Source: an uncultured Succiniclasticum sp.
GTDB taxonomy: Bacteria; Bacillota; Negativicutes; Acidaminococcales; Acidaminococcaceae
Reading direction: 5' to 3'
DNA: 64,000 nucleotides
Assembly: GCA_900544275.1 (NCBI GenBank)
Contig: UQUU01000005.1
Coordinates: 142,039-206,038, forward strand
The translations under genes were made by a program, and so were the position numbers. The notes beneath the pieces were generated by a model. The model was given only the letters and a program-made list of their open reading frames with translations, did not search any database and was not told where the DNA came from. Numbering within the stretch: position 1 is the stretch's first letter; each line of letters begins with the position of its first letter. Below, piece after piece: positions 42,460-52,226 of this stretch.

Positions 42460-43671
42460 ATGACCAGAATTTTGATTTCTGCAGGGGAGGCATCCGGCGA
42501 TCTGCACGCCGGTGCTGTCACCCGTGCGCTAAAGCAAATAGAGCCTGAGGTTCAGGTCTTCGGTATGGGCGGAGATTGTCTGCGCGCGGCCGGAGGCGAG
42601 GTAATATACGATATAAAAGACCACAGTGTGATGGGATTTGTGGAAGTACTCCGTAAACTGCCGGATCTTTGGAAGCTGAGGAATTCTTTTATTCAGCTGA
42701 TGGAGCGTCGGCGTCCGGATGTGTTGCTCACCATCGACTATCCGGGCTTTAATATGCGTCTGGCGAAACTGGCCAAAGACAGAGGCATCAAGGTGGTATC
42801 CTTTATTGCGCCTTCGGCCTGGGCCTGGCGTCCCAACCGGGCGGCCGGCGTGGTGAAAGTTGTCGATAAAATCGCTTCCATTTTTCCCTTTGAATATGAT
42901 CTGTACAAATCCTATGGGGCGGACATCGAGTTTGTGGGTCATCCCCTGGTAGATATGGTTCATCCTTCTTTAGCGCCGGAAGAGGCAAGAAAGTTGGCCG
43001 GCAAGCGGGAAGGACATCCCCTGGTGCTTTTGATGCCGGGCAGCCGCGCCATGGAAGTGGAACGTCTGTTGCCGGTGATGTTGGATGCCGCGCGCCTTAT
43101 CAAAGCGCAGCGCCCGGAAATTGATTTTGCCATGCCCCGTGCGGTGACGATTTCCCGGAAAGTATTGGAAGAGGCGATCAAGGCCTCCGGTCTGGAGATC
43201 AAACTGACGGAAGGAAATAATTACGATATTATGAGCGCCGCGGATTTTGCGGTAGCCACCAGCGGCACCGTTACCTTAGAAGCCGCTTTGTGCGGCCTGG
43301 GCTGTGTCATTTTGTACCGGGCTTCCGCGCTCAGCTATTGGATTGCCAAACAGGTGGTGGAGATCCCGTTTATCGGTCTGCCGAATATTGTGGCGGGACG
43401 CAGTGTGGAGCCGGAGCTGATACAGGCTGACTGTACGCCGGAGACCGTGGCAAAAACCACTTTGAAACTTTTAGAACCCAATCGTTATGCGCTTTTACAG
43501 CAGGATCTGCGGGAAGTAAGACGGCGTCTGGGCGAGCCGGGGGCTGTACGCCGTGTGGCAGAACTGGTGCTGCGCATGGCCCGTCCTCTGACAGACCAGT
43601 CGTCTCTGCCCCCCGGGGGAGCGGAACGGATCGAAAGTAAGGTCGCGGCGCATAAGCCTTTTTGCTGTTAG
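42460..43671 (+). CDS. lpxB: Lipid-A-disaccharide synthase
   Basis: GT19 enzyme of 403 residues that joins UDP-diacylglucosamine to lipid X. Typical blocks are SAGEASGDLHAGAV at the N-terminus, IDYPGFNMRLAK near 88-99, and the C-terminal TSGTVTLEAAL nucleotide-sugar site near 266-276. A likely extended -10 (TGA-TATAAT, 42383-42391) lies between the lpxI terminator and the gene, so lpxB may start the transcript running to msbA and waaA-lpxK. Confidence 0.95.
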   Translation: MTRILISAGEASGDLHAGAVTRALKQIEPEVQVFGMGGDCLRAAGGEVIYDIKDHSVMGFVEVLRKLPDLWKLRNSFIQLMERRRPDVLLTIDYPGFNMRLAKLAKDRGIKVVSFIAPSAWAWRPNRAAGVVKVVDKIASIFPFEYDLYKSYGADIEFVGHPLVDMVHPSLAPEEARKLAGKREGHPLVLLMPGSRAMEVERLLPVMLDAARLIKAQRPEIDFAMPRAVTISRKVLEEAIKASGLEIKLTEGNNYDIMSAADFAVATSGTVTLEAALCGLGCVILYRASALSYWIAKQVVEIPFIGLPNIVAGRSVEPELIQADCTPETVAKTTLKLLEPNRYALLQQDLREVRRRLGEPGAVRRVAELVLRMARPLTDQSSLPPGGAERIESKVAAHKPFCC

Positions 43672-43698
43672 AAAAATTACCCTGAATGAGGCGAAGAG

Positions 43699-45432
43699 AT
43701 GGAGTTATATAAACGTATACTCGGTTACGTAAAACCATATTTGCACGTACTGACGGCAGCCTTGCTCTGTACCGTGCTGGCAGCGGCCGGGAATCTGTAT
43801 CTGCCCTGGATCATTAAGGACATGGTAGATAAGGTGCTTTCTGAAAAAGACGCTTTTATGCTGAATATGATCGCGATCAGTATCGTCGTGATCTTTTTGT
43901 TCCGCGGTATTGCTTTTTACGGACAAAACTATCTGATGAGCTGGGTAGGACAGCGCGTGGTGATCGATATTCGCGGCGAGGTATTTCGTAAATTACAGCG
44001 TTTGTCCATGTCCTTTTACGATAAGAATAAAACCGGCACCATCATGAGCTATGTGACCAACGACGTGAATGCGTTGCAGGGCGCTATGGTGGATAATACC
44101 ATAGAACTTGTGACGGAAGGGTTTATTCTGATCGGTTCCATTTGCGCGATGATTTATCTGGACTGGAAGCTGACTATTTTTACATTCTGCACCTTTCCTA
44201 TCGTCTTATGGTTTATGAATTTCTTCGGTAAAAAGATCCGTCGATCCGGAGGCATGATCCAGGAAGCGACTGCTGATATCACCTCTGTGCTGCAGGAATC
44301 CGTAGCTTCAGCCAGAGTGGTAAAATCCTTTGTGCGGGAGCAATACGAGATCGACCGGTTCGACAAAGAGAATATGGCCAACTTTGAGGCTAATATGCGT
44401 AATGCCAAGTATATGGCGACCCTGACCCCGACCATTGAATTGGTGGCTGCGCTGGGAGTTACCTTGATTTTATGGTACGGCGGGCACAATGTCATCGCCG
44501 GGGAGATTACAGCTGGTTCTCTGATTGCCTTCCTGGTCTATGCTGTAAACATCTCTAACCCAATCAAACGCATTACCCGTACAATCGGCAATATTCAGAA
44601 AGCGCTGGCTGCAGCGCAACGCGTATTTTATGTGCTGGACCTGCCGGAAGAAGTGCAGGACCGGCCCGATGCCAAGGTTTTGCCTCCGGTCAGGGGCAGT
44701 GTGGAGTTTGAACATGTAAGCTTTTCTTATAATGCGGGAGACGAGGTCATTCATGATCTTTCTCTGTCGGTTCAACCCGGACAGGCTATCGGTGTGGTGG
44801 GCCCTTCCGGAGCAGGCAAGTCGACGATTGCCAGCTTGCTTCCCCGTTTTTACAACTGTGATTCGGGCTGCATACGGATCGATGGAGAAGACATCGCTTC
44901 CGTCACCCTGGATTCGCTGCGGCAGCAGGTAGGGATCGTGCCGCAGGAAACGATCCTCTTCAATGGCACTGTGTACGATAACATTTTGTATGGCAGGCTG
45001 AATGCGACCCGGGAAGAAATAGAGGCGGCGGCCAAAGCGGCAAACGCTCATGATTTTATCATGGAATTGCCACAAGGTTATGCTACGCTGCTGGGAGACA
45101 GAGGCCTGAATATTTCCGGCGGCCAGCGCCAGCGTATCGCCATTGCCAGAGCGATCCTTAAAAATCCGCGGATCCTGATCCTGGACGAAGCCACCTCAGC
45201 GTTGGATACAGAAAGCGAACGTTTGGTGCAGGAAGCGCTGAACCGCCTCATGGTGGGGCGTACCGCCTTTGTTATCGCGCATCGCCTGTCCACGATCAAG
45301 AATGCGGATCGAATCATCGTCCTGGACAAAGGCGGTCTGGCAGAATCAGGAACGCACGATGAGCTGATGGCCCAAAATGGGTTGTACGCGCATCTTTATC
45401 AGATTCAGTATCGCAGCAGGAAAGAGGAATGA
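43699..45432 (+). CDS. msbA: Lipid A export ABC transporter MsbA
   Basis: A 577-residue half-transporter with six membrane helices (~15-310) fused to an ATPase domain (~340-570). Walker A GPSGAGKST near 374-382, signature NISGGQRQRIAIARAI near 475-490, Walker B ILILDEATSALD near 496-507. It flips lipid A-core across the inner membrane. Family members outside this context can be drug exporters, but position between lpxB and waaA-lpxK supports MsbA. Confidence 0.93.
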   Translation: MELYKRILGYVKPYLHVLTAALLCTVLAAAGNLYLPWIIKDMVDKVLSEKDAFMLNMIAISIVVIFLFRGIAFYGQNYLMSWVGQRVVIDIRGEVFRKLQRLSMSFYDKNKTGTIMSYVTNDVNALQGAMVDNTIELVTEGFILIGSICAMIYLDWKLTIFTFCTFPIVLWFMNFFGKKIRRSGGMIQEATADITSVLQESVASARVVKSFVREQYEIDRFDKENMANFEANMRNAKYMATLTPTIELVAALGVTLILWYGGHNVIAGEITAGSLIAFLVYAVNISNPIKRITRTIGNIQKALAAAQRVFYVLDLPEEVQDRPDAKVLPPVRGSVEFEHVSFSYNAGDEVIHDLSLSVQPGQAIGVVGPSGAGKSTIASLLPRFYNCDSGCIRIDGEDIASVTLDSLRQQVGIVPQETILFNGTVYDNILYGRLNATREEIEAAAKAANAHDFIMELPQGYATLLGDRGLNISGGQRQRIAIARAILKNPRILILDEATSALDTESERLVQEALNRLMVGRTAFVIAHRLSTIKNADRIIVLDKGGLAESGTHDELMAQNGLYAHLYQIQYRSRKEE

Positions 45433-45441
45433 GGCTGACTT

Positions 45442-48003
45442 ATGTATATTCTTTATAACATTCTGGGAATCCTGGTATTCTTTGTTTTCGTGCTGCCCTA
45501 TTATGGCTACCGTCTGGTGCGGGAGAAGGGGTTCAGCGTTCGTTTCAGACAAAGTATAGGGCTGATCCGCCGTGAAGAAATTGATGCGGTGGTGGATACG
45601 GAATGCATTTGGATCCACGGCGCTTCGGTAGGCGAGATCGTGGCCACCAGTCCCCTGGTGAAAGAAATTAAAAAAACCATGCCGGAACGCAAGGTTCTCG
45701 TGTCCGCTTTTACCGTAGGCGGCTACAATATGGCCCGGCAGATCATTCCGGAAGCGGATGCCATTATCTATTTTCCTTTGGACTTATCCTGGGTGGCGGA
45801 ATCGGTCGTCCGTCGGATCCATCCCGGCATTTTTATGCCGGTGGAAACGGAACTGTGGCCTAATTTTCTCCGGGCGATCCGGGAGCGCAATATTCCGGTC
45901 ATGATGGTGAACGGTCGTATTTCCGAGAAATCCGTGAAGAATTACCGCTACCTTTTCAGTATGTGGCGCGATATGCTGCGTACGGTCAGCCGTTTCTGCA
46001 TGCAATCCAGCATCGACGCGGACTATATCAGCCATTTAGGCGCGGACCCTGCTAAAGTTTTTGTGACCGGCAATACCAAGTTCGATCAGACTTATGCTGA
46101 AGTTACGGCGGAAGATCTGGCGGCCTATAAAACCGAGTTGGGCCTGGGAGAGGACGCGTATCCGGTGATCGTCGCCGGTTCGACCCATCCTTCGGAAGAA
46201 GACGCGGTCCTGCTCTCTTTCCGGGAACTGCGCAACAAATATCCGCAGGCCCGTTTGATCATCGCGCCCCGCAAGCCTGCCCGGGCGGAGGAGATACGGC
46301 GCCTGGCAGCCAAATTCGGCTATGAAACCGGTTTCCGCTCCGAATTGAAAGACCTGAAAGGCAAACGTCCGGAGTATCCGGTGCTTTTGATTGATACGAT
46401 CGGTGAATTGGGGCGCATCTATGCGGTGGGCGATATCGTCTTTATCGGCGGCAGTCTGATGCATCATGGCGGGCATAATGTGCTGGAGCCTGCCGCGCAT
46501 GCGAAACCGATTCTGGTTGGCCCCAGCATGGAAAACTTTAAAGATTCCTATTCCTTGTTGAACAAAGTGGGCGCCTGTCGGATGGTTCCTGATACCGCCG
46601 GCCTGACCGCCGCATTCCTGGAAATCGCGCAGGATGACGCGCTTCGTACACGTATGGGAGAGGCCTCGATTCAGGTCATTCGGGAAAACCGGGGCGCGGC
46701 GCTGAACACAATGCATTATCTGACCGATCTGCTGCAGCAGGCGTCGGTACCCCGCGCTTATACTAAGGACTATCCGACCAACACGCGAAACTTTAACGAT
46801 GCCGGCGGCGGCGGTTTGAAACACGGGGCCGCGATCATCCAGTATATTTTCCACCTGGCTCATTCGCCGGAGCGCCCCTGGTATGCTTTTCTGCTCCTGG
46901 GTTTTTTACGGATTCTTTCTTACCTGTACGGTCTGGGCGCCCGGGTCAACCTGTGGCTTTATCAGGCGGGGCTGCTTTCGACCTGTAAACTGGACTGCTG
47001 TGTAATTTCCATCGGCAACATCACCGTCGGCGGAACCGGCAAGACGCCTACAGCGCAGCGCGTTGCCATGATGATAAAAAATATGGGATACCGGGTCGTG
47101 ATTTTGAACCGCGGGTACCGTTCTCACTGGGATAAGGAACTGGGCGTCGTTTCCGACGGCAGGAAAATTTATATGACCAGTTATGAGGCCGGCGACGAGG
47201 CTTACCTGATGGCGAAGATGATGCCGGGAGTGCCGGTGGTCATCGGTAAAAACCGCGATGTAACCGGCAAATATGCGGTAGAGAACTTGCATGCGGAGGT
47301 CATCATTATGGATGACGGGTATCAGCACTGGCAGGTATACCGGGATCTGGATATCGTGCTGGTAGATACACTGAACTTGTTTGGGAATGGCTGCTTGTTG
47401 CCCCGGGGTATTCTGCGGGAGCCGCTGAGCCATTTGAACCGGGCGGATATGTTCCTGTTTACCAAGTCCGATCAAAGTTCTCAGTTGACGCGTACGGCCC
47501 TGACGGAAAATATTCGGCAATATAATACCAAGGCCCCCATTGTGGAAAGTATCCATCATGCTATGAACTTTGTGGAAATTGCCGACTGGTATAAAGGGAT
47601 TCAACAAAATCCTATTGGCCTGGAAAACTTAAAGGGCAAGAAAGTTATGATATTCTCCGCTATCGGCAATCCTTCTTCTTTTGAGCAGAATGTATCCGGT
47701 TGCGGACTGGAGATACTGGAAGCGATCCGTTACCCTGACCATCATGATTACGGGATGCTGGAAATGCAGTATATCGGCGAACGGGCCAGCGAGCTGGCGG
47801 CGGATGCGCTGATCACCACGGGTAAAGACGCGGTAAAGATTCCTACGGAGTTTATTTATTTCAATCGTGAAATTCCTTTATATGTGATGAATATGGATAT
47901 CATGATGATAAAAAATGAGACGGTATTTAATGAAACGCTGACGCAGGTGGTAGACACTTCGTTGCAGCATAAACAGAAAGGCAGCGCTGCGCCCGCTAAC
48001 TAA
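45442..48003 (+). CDS. waaA-lpxK: Fusion: Kdo transferase (WaaA) + tetraacyldisaccharide 4'-kinase (LpxK)
   Basis: One uninterrupted 853-residue frame. Residues 1-~430 are WaaA/KdtA: a membrane anchor (~3-22), HGASVGEIVATSPL with the catalytic Glu near 65, VETELWPN, NTKFD, FIGGSLMHHGGHNVLEP. Residues ~480-853 are LpxK: membrane segment at its start, P-loop GNITVGGTGKTPT near 527-539, NRGYRS, MDDGYQHW, and LPRGILREP. LpxK adds the 4'-phosphate to lipid A and WaaA then adds Kdo, so the fusion joins consecutive steps. The order of domains is the reverse of the reaction order. Linker ~430-478 is Gly/Asn-rich. The next gene overlaps the stop. Confidence 0.95.
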   Translation: MYILYNILGILVFFVFVLPYYGYRLVREKGFSVRFRQSIGLIRREEIDAVVDTECIWIHGASVGEIVATSPLVKEIKKTMPERKVLVSAFTVGGYNMARQIIPEADAIIYFPLDLSWVAESVVRRIHPGIFMPVETELWPNFLRAIRERNIPVMMVNGRISEKSVKNYRYLFSMWRDMLRTVSRFCMQSSIDADYISHLGADPAKVFVTGNTKFDQTYAEVTAEDLAAYKTELGLGEDAYPVIVAGSTHPSEEDAVLLSFRELRNKYPQARLIIAPRKPARAEEIRRLAAKFGYETGFRSELKDLKGKRPEYPVLLIDTIGELGRIYAVGDIVFIGGSLMHHGGHNVLEPAAHAKPILVGPSMENFKDSYSLLNKVGACRMVPDTAGLTAAFLEIAQDDALRTRMGEASIQVIRENRGAALNTMHYLTDLLQQASVPRAYTKDYPTNTRNFNDAGGGGLKHGAAIIQYIFHLAHSPERPWYAFLLLGFLRILSYLYGLGARVNLWLYQAGLLSTCKLDCCVISIGNITVGGTGKTPTAQRVAMMIKNMGYRVVILNRGYRSHWDKELGVVSDGRKIYMTSYEAGDEAYLMAKMMPGVPVVIGKNRDVTGKYAVENLHAEVIIMDDGYQHWQVYRDLDIVLVDTLNLFGNGCLLPRGILREPLSHLNRADMFLFTKSDQSSQLTRTALTENIRQYNTKAPIVESIHHAMNFVEIADWYKGIQQNPIGLENLKGKKVMIFSAIGNPSSFEQNVSGCGLEILEAIRYPDHHDYGMLEMQYIGERASELAADALITTGKDAVKIPTEFIYFNREIPLYVMNMDIMMIKNETVFNETLTQVVDTSLQHKQKGSAAPAN

Positions 48004-48029
48004 TGACTCTGATGAAGGAGATGGCATTC

Positions 48030-48758
48030 ATGAAAGTAATCTGTGTGATCCCGGCGCGTTATGCTTCGACCCGTCTGCCGGGGAAGCCGTTAAAGCTGAT
48101 TGCAGGCAAGCCGATGATTCAACGGGTGTATGAGCAGGTAAAAAAAGCCCGGCGGCCGGCCGATTGTATCGTGGCCACCGACGATCAGCGTGTGTATGAC
48201 GCGGTCCTTGCTTTTGGCGGCAAAGCCTGCCTGACCCGGGCGGACCACCCTAATGGCACAAGTCGTCTGGCCGAGGTTGCCGCACAGTATCCGGATACCG
48301 ATGTCATTATCAATGTGCAGGGAGATGAACCCATGATCCCGCCGGAGATCATAGATCGTCTGGCGCAGGCGTTTGAGGAAGAGCCGGAGCTGAAGATGGC
48401 GACCATGAAGGCGCGGATGCCGGAAAGCGAATATCAGGATCCTTCCGCGGTAAAAGTGGTGACGGATATACAGGGGTACGCCTTGTATTTTTCCCGCAGC
48501 CTGCTGCCCTATCCCCGTAATCAGGGGGAGTGTTTTAAGGTCTATAAACATGTGGGAATCTATGCCTACACCCGGGAATTTCTGCTGCATTATGTGACTT
48601 TGCCGCCTACGGCTCTGGAAGTAACAGAAAGTCTGGAACAGCTGCGGGTGTTGGAGAATGGCTATAAAATCAAGGTGTTGGAAAGTGACTTTCAGGGCAT
48701 TGGCGTAGACACGCCGGAAGATCTGGAAGCTGTCAATCGATTGTGGGGAGGTAAATAA
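48030..48758 (+). CDS. kdsB: CMP-Kdo synthetase
   Basis: Activates Kdo with CTP. The 242-residue product starts with KVICVIPARYASTRLPGKPL, the nucleotidyl-binding loop, and keeps VIINVQGDEPMI and PSAVKVV...FSRS. The ATG at 48030 follows AAGGAG at nine bases; an ATG at 48003 that overlaps the previous stop would add nine residues. Its stop overlaps the kdsA start (TAATG). Confidence 0.96.
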   Translation: MKVICVIPARYASTRLPGKPLKLIAGKPMIQRVYEQVKKARRPADCIVATDDQRVYDAVLAFGGKACLTRADHPNGTSRLAEVAAQYPDTDVIINVQGDEPMIPPEIIDRLAQAFEEEPELKMATMKARMPESEYQDPSAVKVVTDIQGYALYFSRSLLPYPRNQGECFKVYKHVGIYAYTREFLLHYVTLPPTALEVTESLEQLRVLENGYKIKVLESDFQGIGVDTPEDLEAVNRLWGGK

Positions 48759-49579
48759 TGCATATTGTTACTGTAGGGCCTTATAAGGTGGGACCCGGCC
48801 AGCCGCTCCTGCTTCTGGCGGGACCGTGTGTCCTGGAAGGCTACGAGCATAGTCTGGCGATTGGCCGGGAAGTAAAGCGAATCTGCGAAAAACTGCACAT
48901 GCCCTATGTGTTCAAGGCGTCTTTTGATAAAGCCAACCGTTCTTCGTATGATTCATTCCGGGGACCCGGACTGGAAGAGGGTCTGGCGCAGCTGGCCGCC
49001 ATCAAAAAGGAATTAGGGGTGCCGGTGGTCAGTGACGTACACGAAACTGCCCAGGTGGCTAAAGCGGCGCAAGTGCTGGACATCATTCAGATCCCCGCTT
49101 TTTTGTGCCGGCAGACGGATCTGGTTTATGCGGCCGGGCAAACAGGGAAATGCGTGAATGTGAAAAAAGGACAGTTTTTAGCTCCTTGGGATATGAAAAA
49201 TGTGATTTCCAAGCTGGAAGCGGCAGGCAATAAAAACATTCTTTTGACGGAAAGAGGCTCCAGCTTTGGTTATAATACGCTGGTGACCGATATGCGGGGA
49301 CTGGCTGTGATGCGGGAATTAGGCTATCCTGTAGTCATGGATGCGACTCACAGCGTGCAGATCCCGGGCGGTAAGGGAACCAGCAGCGGCGGTCAGAGCC
49401 AGTACGTACCTCATATGGCCAGAGCGGCGGCGGCAACCGGTATCGACGCGCTGTTTCTGGAGGTGCATGACGATCCCTCTAAGGCCTTAAGTGACGGACC
49501 GAACATGGTACGGCTGGATCAGCTGGAAAAATTGTTGACGGATGTGTTGGCAATCGATAAAATTGTGCGCGGCCGTTAA
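48758..49579 (+). CDS. kdsA: Kdo-8-phosphate synthase
   Basis: DAHP-synthase-type TIM barrel of 273 residues; condenses arabinose-5-phosphate with phosphoenolpyruvate. Blocks: LLAGPCVLE near 25, FKASFDKANRSS near 50-61, FLCRQTDLV near 112, and HSVQIPGG near 197. It lies in the CMP-Kdo gene run kdsB-kdsA-kdsD-kdsC. Confidence 0.96.
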   Translation: MHIVTVGPYKVGPGQPLLLLAGPCVLEGYEHSLAIGREVKRICEKLHMPYVFKASFDKANRSSYDSFRGPGLEEGLAQLAAIKKELGVPVVSDVHETAQVAKAAQVLDIIQIPAFLCRQTDLVYAAGQTGKCVNVKKGQFLAPWDMKNVISKLEAAGNKNILLTERGSSFGYNTLVTDMRGLAVMRELGYPVVMDATHSVQIPGGKGTSSGGQSQYVPHMARAAAATGIDALFLEVHDDPSKALSDGPNMVRLDQLEKLLTDVLAIDKIVRGR

Positions 49580-49646
49580 GGCTTCGTTCTCCGACTAAAT
49601 CATGAGAAGGCGGCGTATCGCGTCGCCTGGGAAGGACTTGTCTGAA

Positions 49647-50621
49647 ATGAATGAAATGGAAACCGATGCCCAAAAGGTATTGCGTCTGGAAGCGGAGGCG
49701 ATTCTGGATCTGATCCCTCGCATCGACGCTGACTTTGATGCGGCGGTAGAGATGATCCTGCAGTGCCAGGGGCGTGTTGTCATGACCGGTATGGGAAAAT
49801 CGGGTATCATCGCCCGCAAAATATCCGCCACCCTGGCCAGTACGGGAACGCCGTCTTTTTATCTGCATCCGGCCGAGGGTATCCACGGTGATTTAGGGAT
49901 GGTAACGACGGGAGATGTAGTGATTGCTCTTTCTAACAGCGGGGAAACGGGAGAAGTCTTGAATATTCTTCCTTCTTTACGTCGAATCGGCGCAAAACTG
50001 ATTGCAATGATTGGCAATTCCGATTCCACGTTAGCCAAAAATTCAGATGTAGTATTGAATGTGGGCGTGAAACAGGAAGCCTGTCCTCTGGGACTGGCTC
50101 CTACGGCCAGCACAACGGCGGCCTTGGCTTTTGGCGATGCGTTGGCCATCGCATTAATGGGGAAACATCATTTTACCTCCAAACAGTTTGCCGTCTTCCA
50201 TCCGGGCGGCAGCCTGGGTCGGAAGCTGTTACTTACGGTGGGCGATATTATGCACAGCGGCAATGAAAATCCGGTGGTGGCAGGCAGTTCTACCGTTACG
50301 GAAGCGTTGTTTGTGATTACGGATAAAGGCCTTGGCGCCGTTTCTGTGGTCGATGAAAATGGTCTTATGATCGGTTTGTTAACGGATGGGGATATTCGCC
50401 GGGGTCTGTCTAAAGGTGTAGATTTCCTGTCCCGTCCGGTGACGGAGTTAATGACCCGGACGCCTAAATCCATTACCAGGGAAAAACTGGCGGCGCAGGC
50501 CTTGCATATCATGGAAAGTCATACACCGAAACCCATTACCGTCTTGCCGGTAGTAGATCAGGCAGGGCATGTGATCGGGCTGCTTCACATGACGGATCTG
50601 GTGCGTCAGGGCGTGGTGTAA
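49647..50621 (+). CDS. kdsD: Arabinose-5-phosphate isomerase (KdsD/KpsF)
   Basis: Makes arabinose-5-phosphate from ribulose-5-phosphate, the first Kdo precursor. An SIS sugar isomerase domain (~35-170; MTGMGKSGIIARKI, TPSFYLHPAEG, LSNSGETGEVL) is followed by two CBS domains (~200-324). Start choice is open: ATG 49647 gives 324 residues, near the family's usual 325-330, and has AAGGA upstream; an ATG at 49602 would add 15 basic residues. Confidence 0.94.
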   Translation: MNEMETDAQKVLRLEAEAILDLIPRIDADFDAAVEMILQCQGRVVMTGMGKSGIIARKISATLASTGTPSFYLHPAEGIHGDLGMVTTGDVVIALSNSGETGEVLNILPSLRRIGAKLIAMIGNSDSTLAKNSDVVLNVGVKQEACPLGLAPTASTTAALAFGDALAIALMGKHHFTSKQFAVFHPGGSLGRKLLLTVGDIMHSGNENPVVAGSSTVTEALFVITDKGLGAVSVVDENGLMIGLLTDGDIRRGLSKGVDFLSRPVTELMTRTPKSITREKLAAQALHIMESHTPKPITVLPVVDQAGHVIGLLHMTDLVRQGVV

Positions 50622-50709
50622 GAAAAATCTTTTAAGCAGGATTTTCAGCGATTGAACGGGTGCAAAATCAACACTACAGTAGTAAGCAAAAGAATGGCAG
50701 GGAGCAGAG

Positions 50710-51279
50710 ATGAGAGATAAGACACTGTCCGGGTCAGAGGTAAAACAAAAGGCTGCGCGTATTAAGCTGGTAGTTTTTGATGTAGATGGTACGCTGACAG
50801 ACGGCAGCATTAATATGGGAACGGACGGCGAGCTCTTCAAGCGTTTTCATTGCCGTGACGGCCTGGGCATCGCAGCGGCTGTAAAACATGGCTTAGAGGT
50901 AGTTCTGATGACCGGGCGCAAAGGCCCTGTGATCGCCCGTCGAGCTGCCGAACTGGGCATTGCCGAAAACGTGCTGACAGGGATTGCGGCCAAGGGCAGT
51001 GCGCTGCAAAAACTGGCCGCAAGCAAAGGCTTGCCGCTGGAAACTGTCGCGTTTATGGGTGATGACCTGAACGATCTTCCTGCCTTGTTGCGAGCCGGTT
51101 TTTCGGCCGCTCCGGCAGATGCGGCGGCAGATGTGCAAGAAAGAGTCGATTATGTGACGCTGCATAAAGGCGGCGAGGGAGCAGTCCGAGACCTGTTGGA
51201 ACTGATTCTGAAGGCCAGAGGGATTTGGTCCCAAATTGTTTTAGCTTATAGTGAAGAAGGGGGAGGGAATCGCCAATAA
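50710..51279 (+). CDS. kdsC: Kdo-8-phosphate phosphatase
   Basis: HAD phosphatase of 189 residues without a cap domain. Motif I FDVDGTLTDG near 24-33, motif II MTGRKG near 67, Lys in motif III and motif IV GDDLNDLPAL near 117-126 are intact. Completes the route to Kdo. Its stop overlaps the ATG of the second LpxL-family gene by one base. Confidence 0.95.
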   Translation: MRDKTLSGSEVKQKAARIKLVVFDVDGTLTDGSINMGTDGELFKRFHCRDGLGIAAAVKHGLEVVLMTGRKGPVIARRAAELGIAENVLTGIAAKGSALQKLAASKGLPLETVAFMGDDLNDLPALLRAGFSAAPADAAADVQERVDYVTLHKGGEGAVRDLLELILKARGIWSQIVLAYSEEGGGNRQ

Positions 51280-52226
51280 TGTTGTACGGTGTCTTAAAAA
51301 CCATGAGTTGGCTGGCTTCACATACCCCTTACAAACTCTTGGTAAAATTAGGTAAGGGACTGGGACGTTTATATTGGCAGATCGCGAAAAAACAGCGGGT
51401 CCGTGCCGAGCAGACTATACGGGAGCGTTTGGGTTATGATGAAAAAACAGCCCGGGAAACCATTAAGCGCCTTTTCATCAATCTGGGGATTTCGGTTCTG
51501 GAAATGCTCCACATGCCCGCTTTAAATAAAGATAACATCCGGGGCTTGGTTTCTTTTGACCATCCGGAGATTTTATGGGAAGTGTTGCAGGAAAAGAAAG
51601 GCGTTCTGCTTTTAGCCTGTCATATGGATAACTGGGAATGGTTGGGCGCGGCTTTAGCGTTGAACGGATTTCCTCTGAGCGCGGTGGAAAAACCGCAGCC
51701 GAACGCGGTCTATTCGGATTTTATGAATGAGCTGCGCCGCGGCGCCGGGCAGGAGATTTTTGCCCGGGGTACCAGCGAGATCTTAGGCTGCGTCCGGGCG
51801 CTGCGCAAAGGCCGGATGTTAGGCTTGATTGCCGATCAGGATGGGGGCGAAGACGGAGTGTTTGTTCCTTTTTTAGGGAAAATGGCTTCTACGCCTAATG
51901 GCCCTGCTTATTTTGCCCGTAAATTCAAGACCCCCTGTATTCCGATTTTTATTATACGCAAAAGCGGTGGCTATGGACATCAGGTCCTGGTACGAGAACC
52001 TTTTTACTACGAAAATACCGGCGATCAGCAAGCCGATGACTATAAACTGACCTTAAAGATGACGAAAGCGGTGGAAGAGGTCATTAAAAAATATCCGGAT
52101 AACTGGCTGTGGTTCCAACATCGCTGGAACACGCCGTATAAAGAAAAAACAGAAGCCGAACATGCAACCGTTGCGAACGTAAAAGAACGTAAGGATAAAG
52201 GAGAAGCAAAAGGCCATGAAGAATAA
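51279..52226 (+). CDS. Lipid A acyltransferase family protein (LpxL/HtrB), second copy
   Basis: A 315-residue LpxL-family protein. The catalytic motif reads HMDNWE near residue 113, followed by LIADQDGGEDGVFVPFLG and the end block NWLWFQHRWN. The C-terminal 25 residues are unusually charged (Lys/Glu-rich). It overlaps lptC by 11 bases, so it is tied to LPS transport genes, while the first copy is tied to lpxD/lpxC. It probably adds a secondary acyl chain distinct from the first copy. Confidence 0.9.
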   Translation: MLYGVLKTMSWLASHTPYKLLVKLGKGLGRLYWQIAKKQRVRAEQTIRERLGYDEKTARETIKRLFINLGISVLEMLHMPALNKDNIRGLVSFDHPEILWEVLQEKKGVLLLACHMDNWEWLGAALALNGFPLSAVEKPQPNAVYSDFMNELRRGAGQEIFARGTSEILGCVRALRKGRMLGLIADQDGGEDGVFVPFLGKMASTPNGPAYFARKFKTPCIPIFIIRKSGGYGHQVLVREPFYYENTGDQQADDYKLTLKMTKAVEEVIKKYPDNWLWFQHRWNTPYKEKTEAEHATVANVKERKDKGEAKGHEE

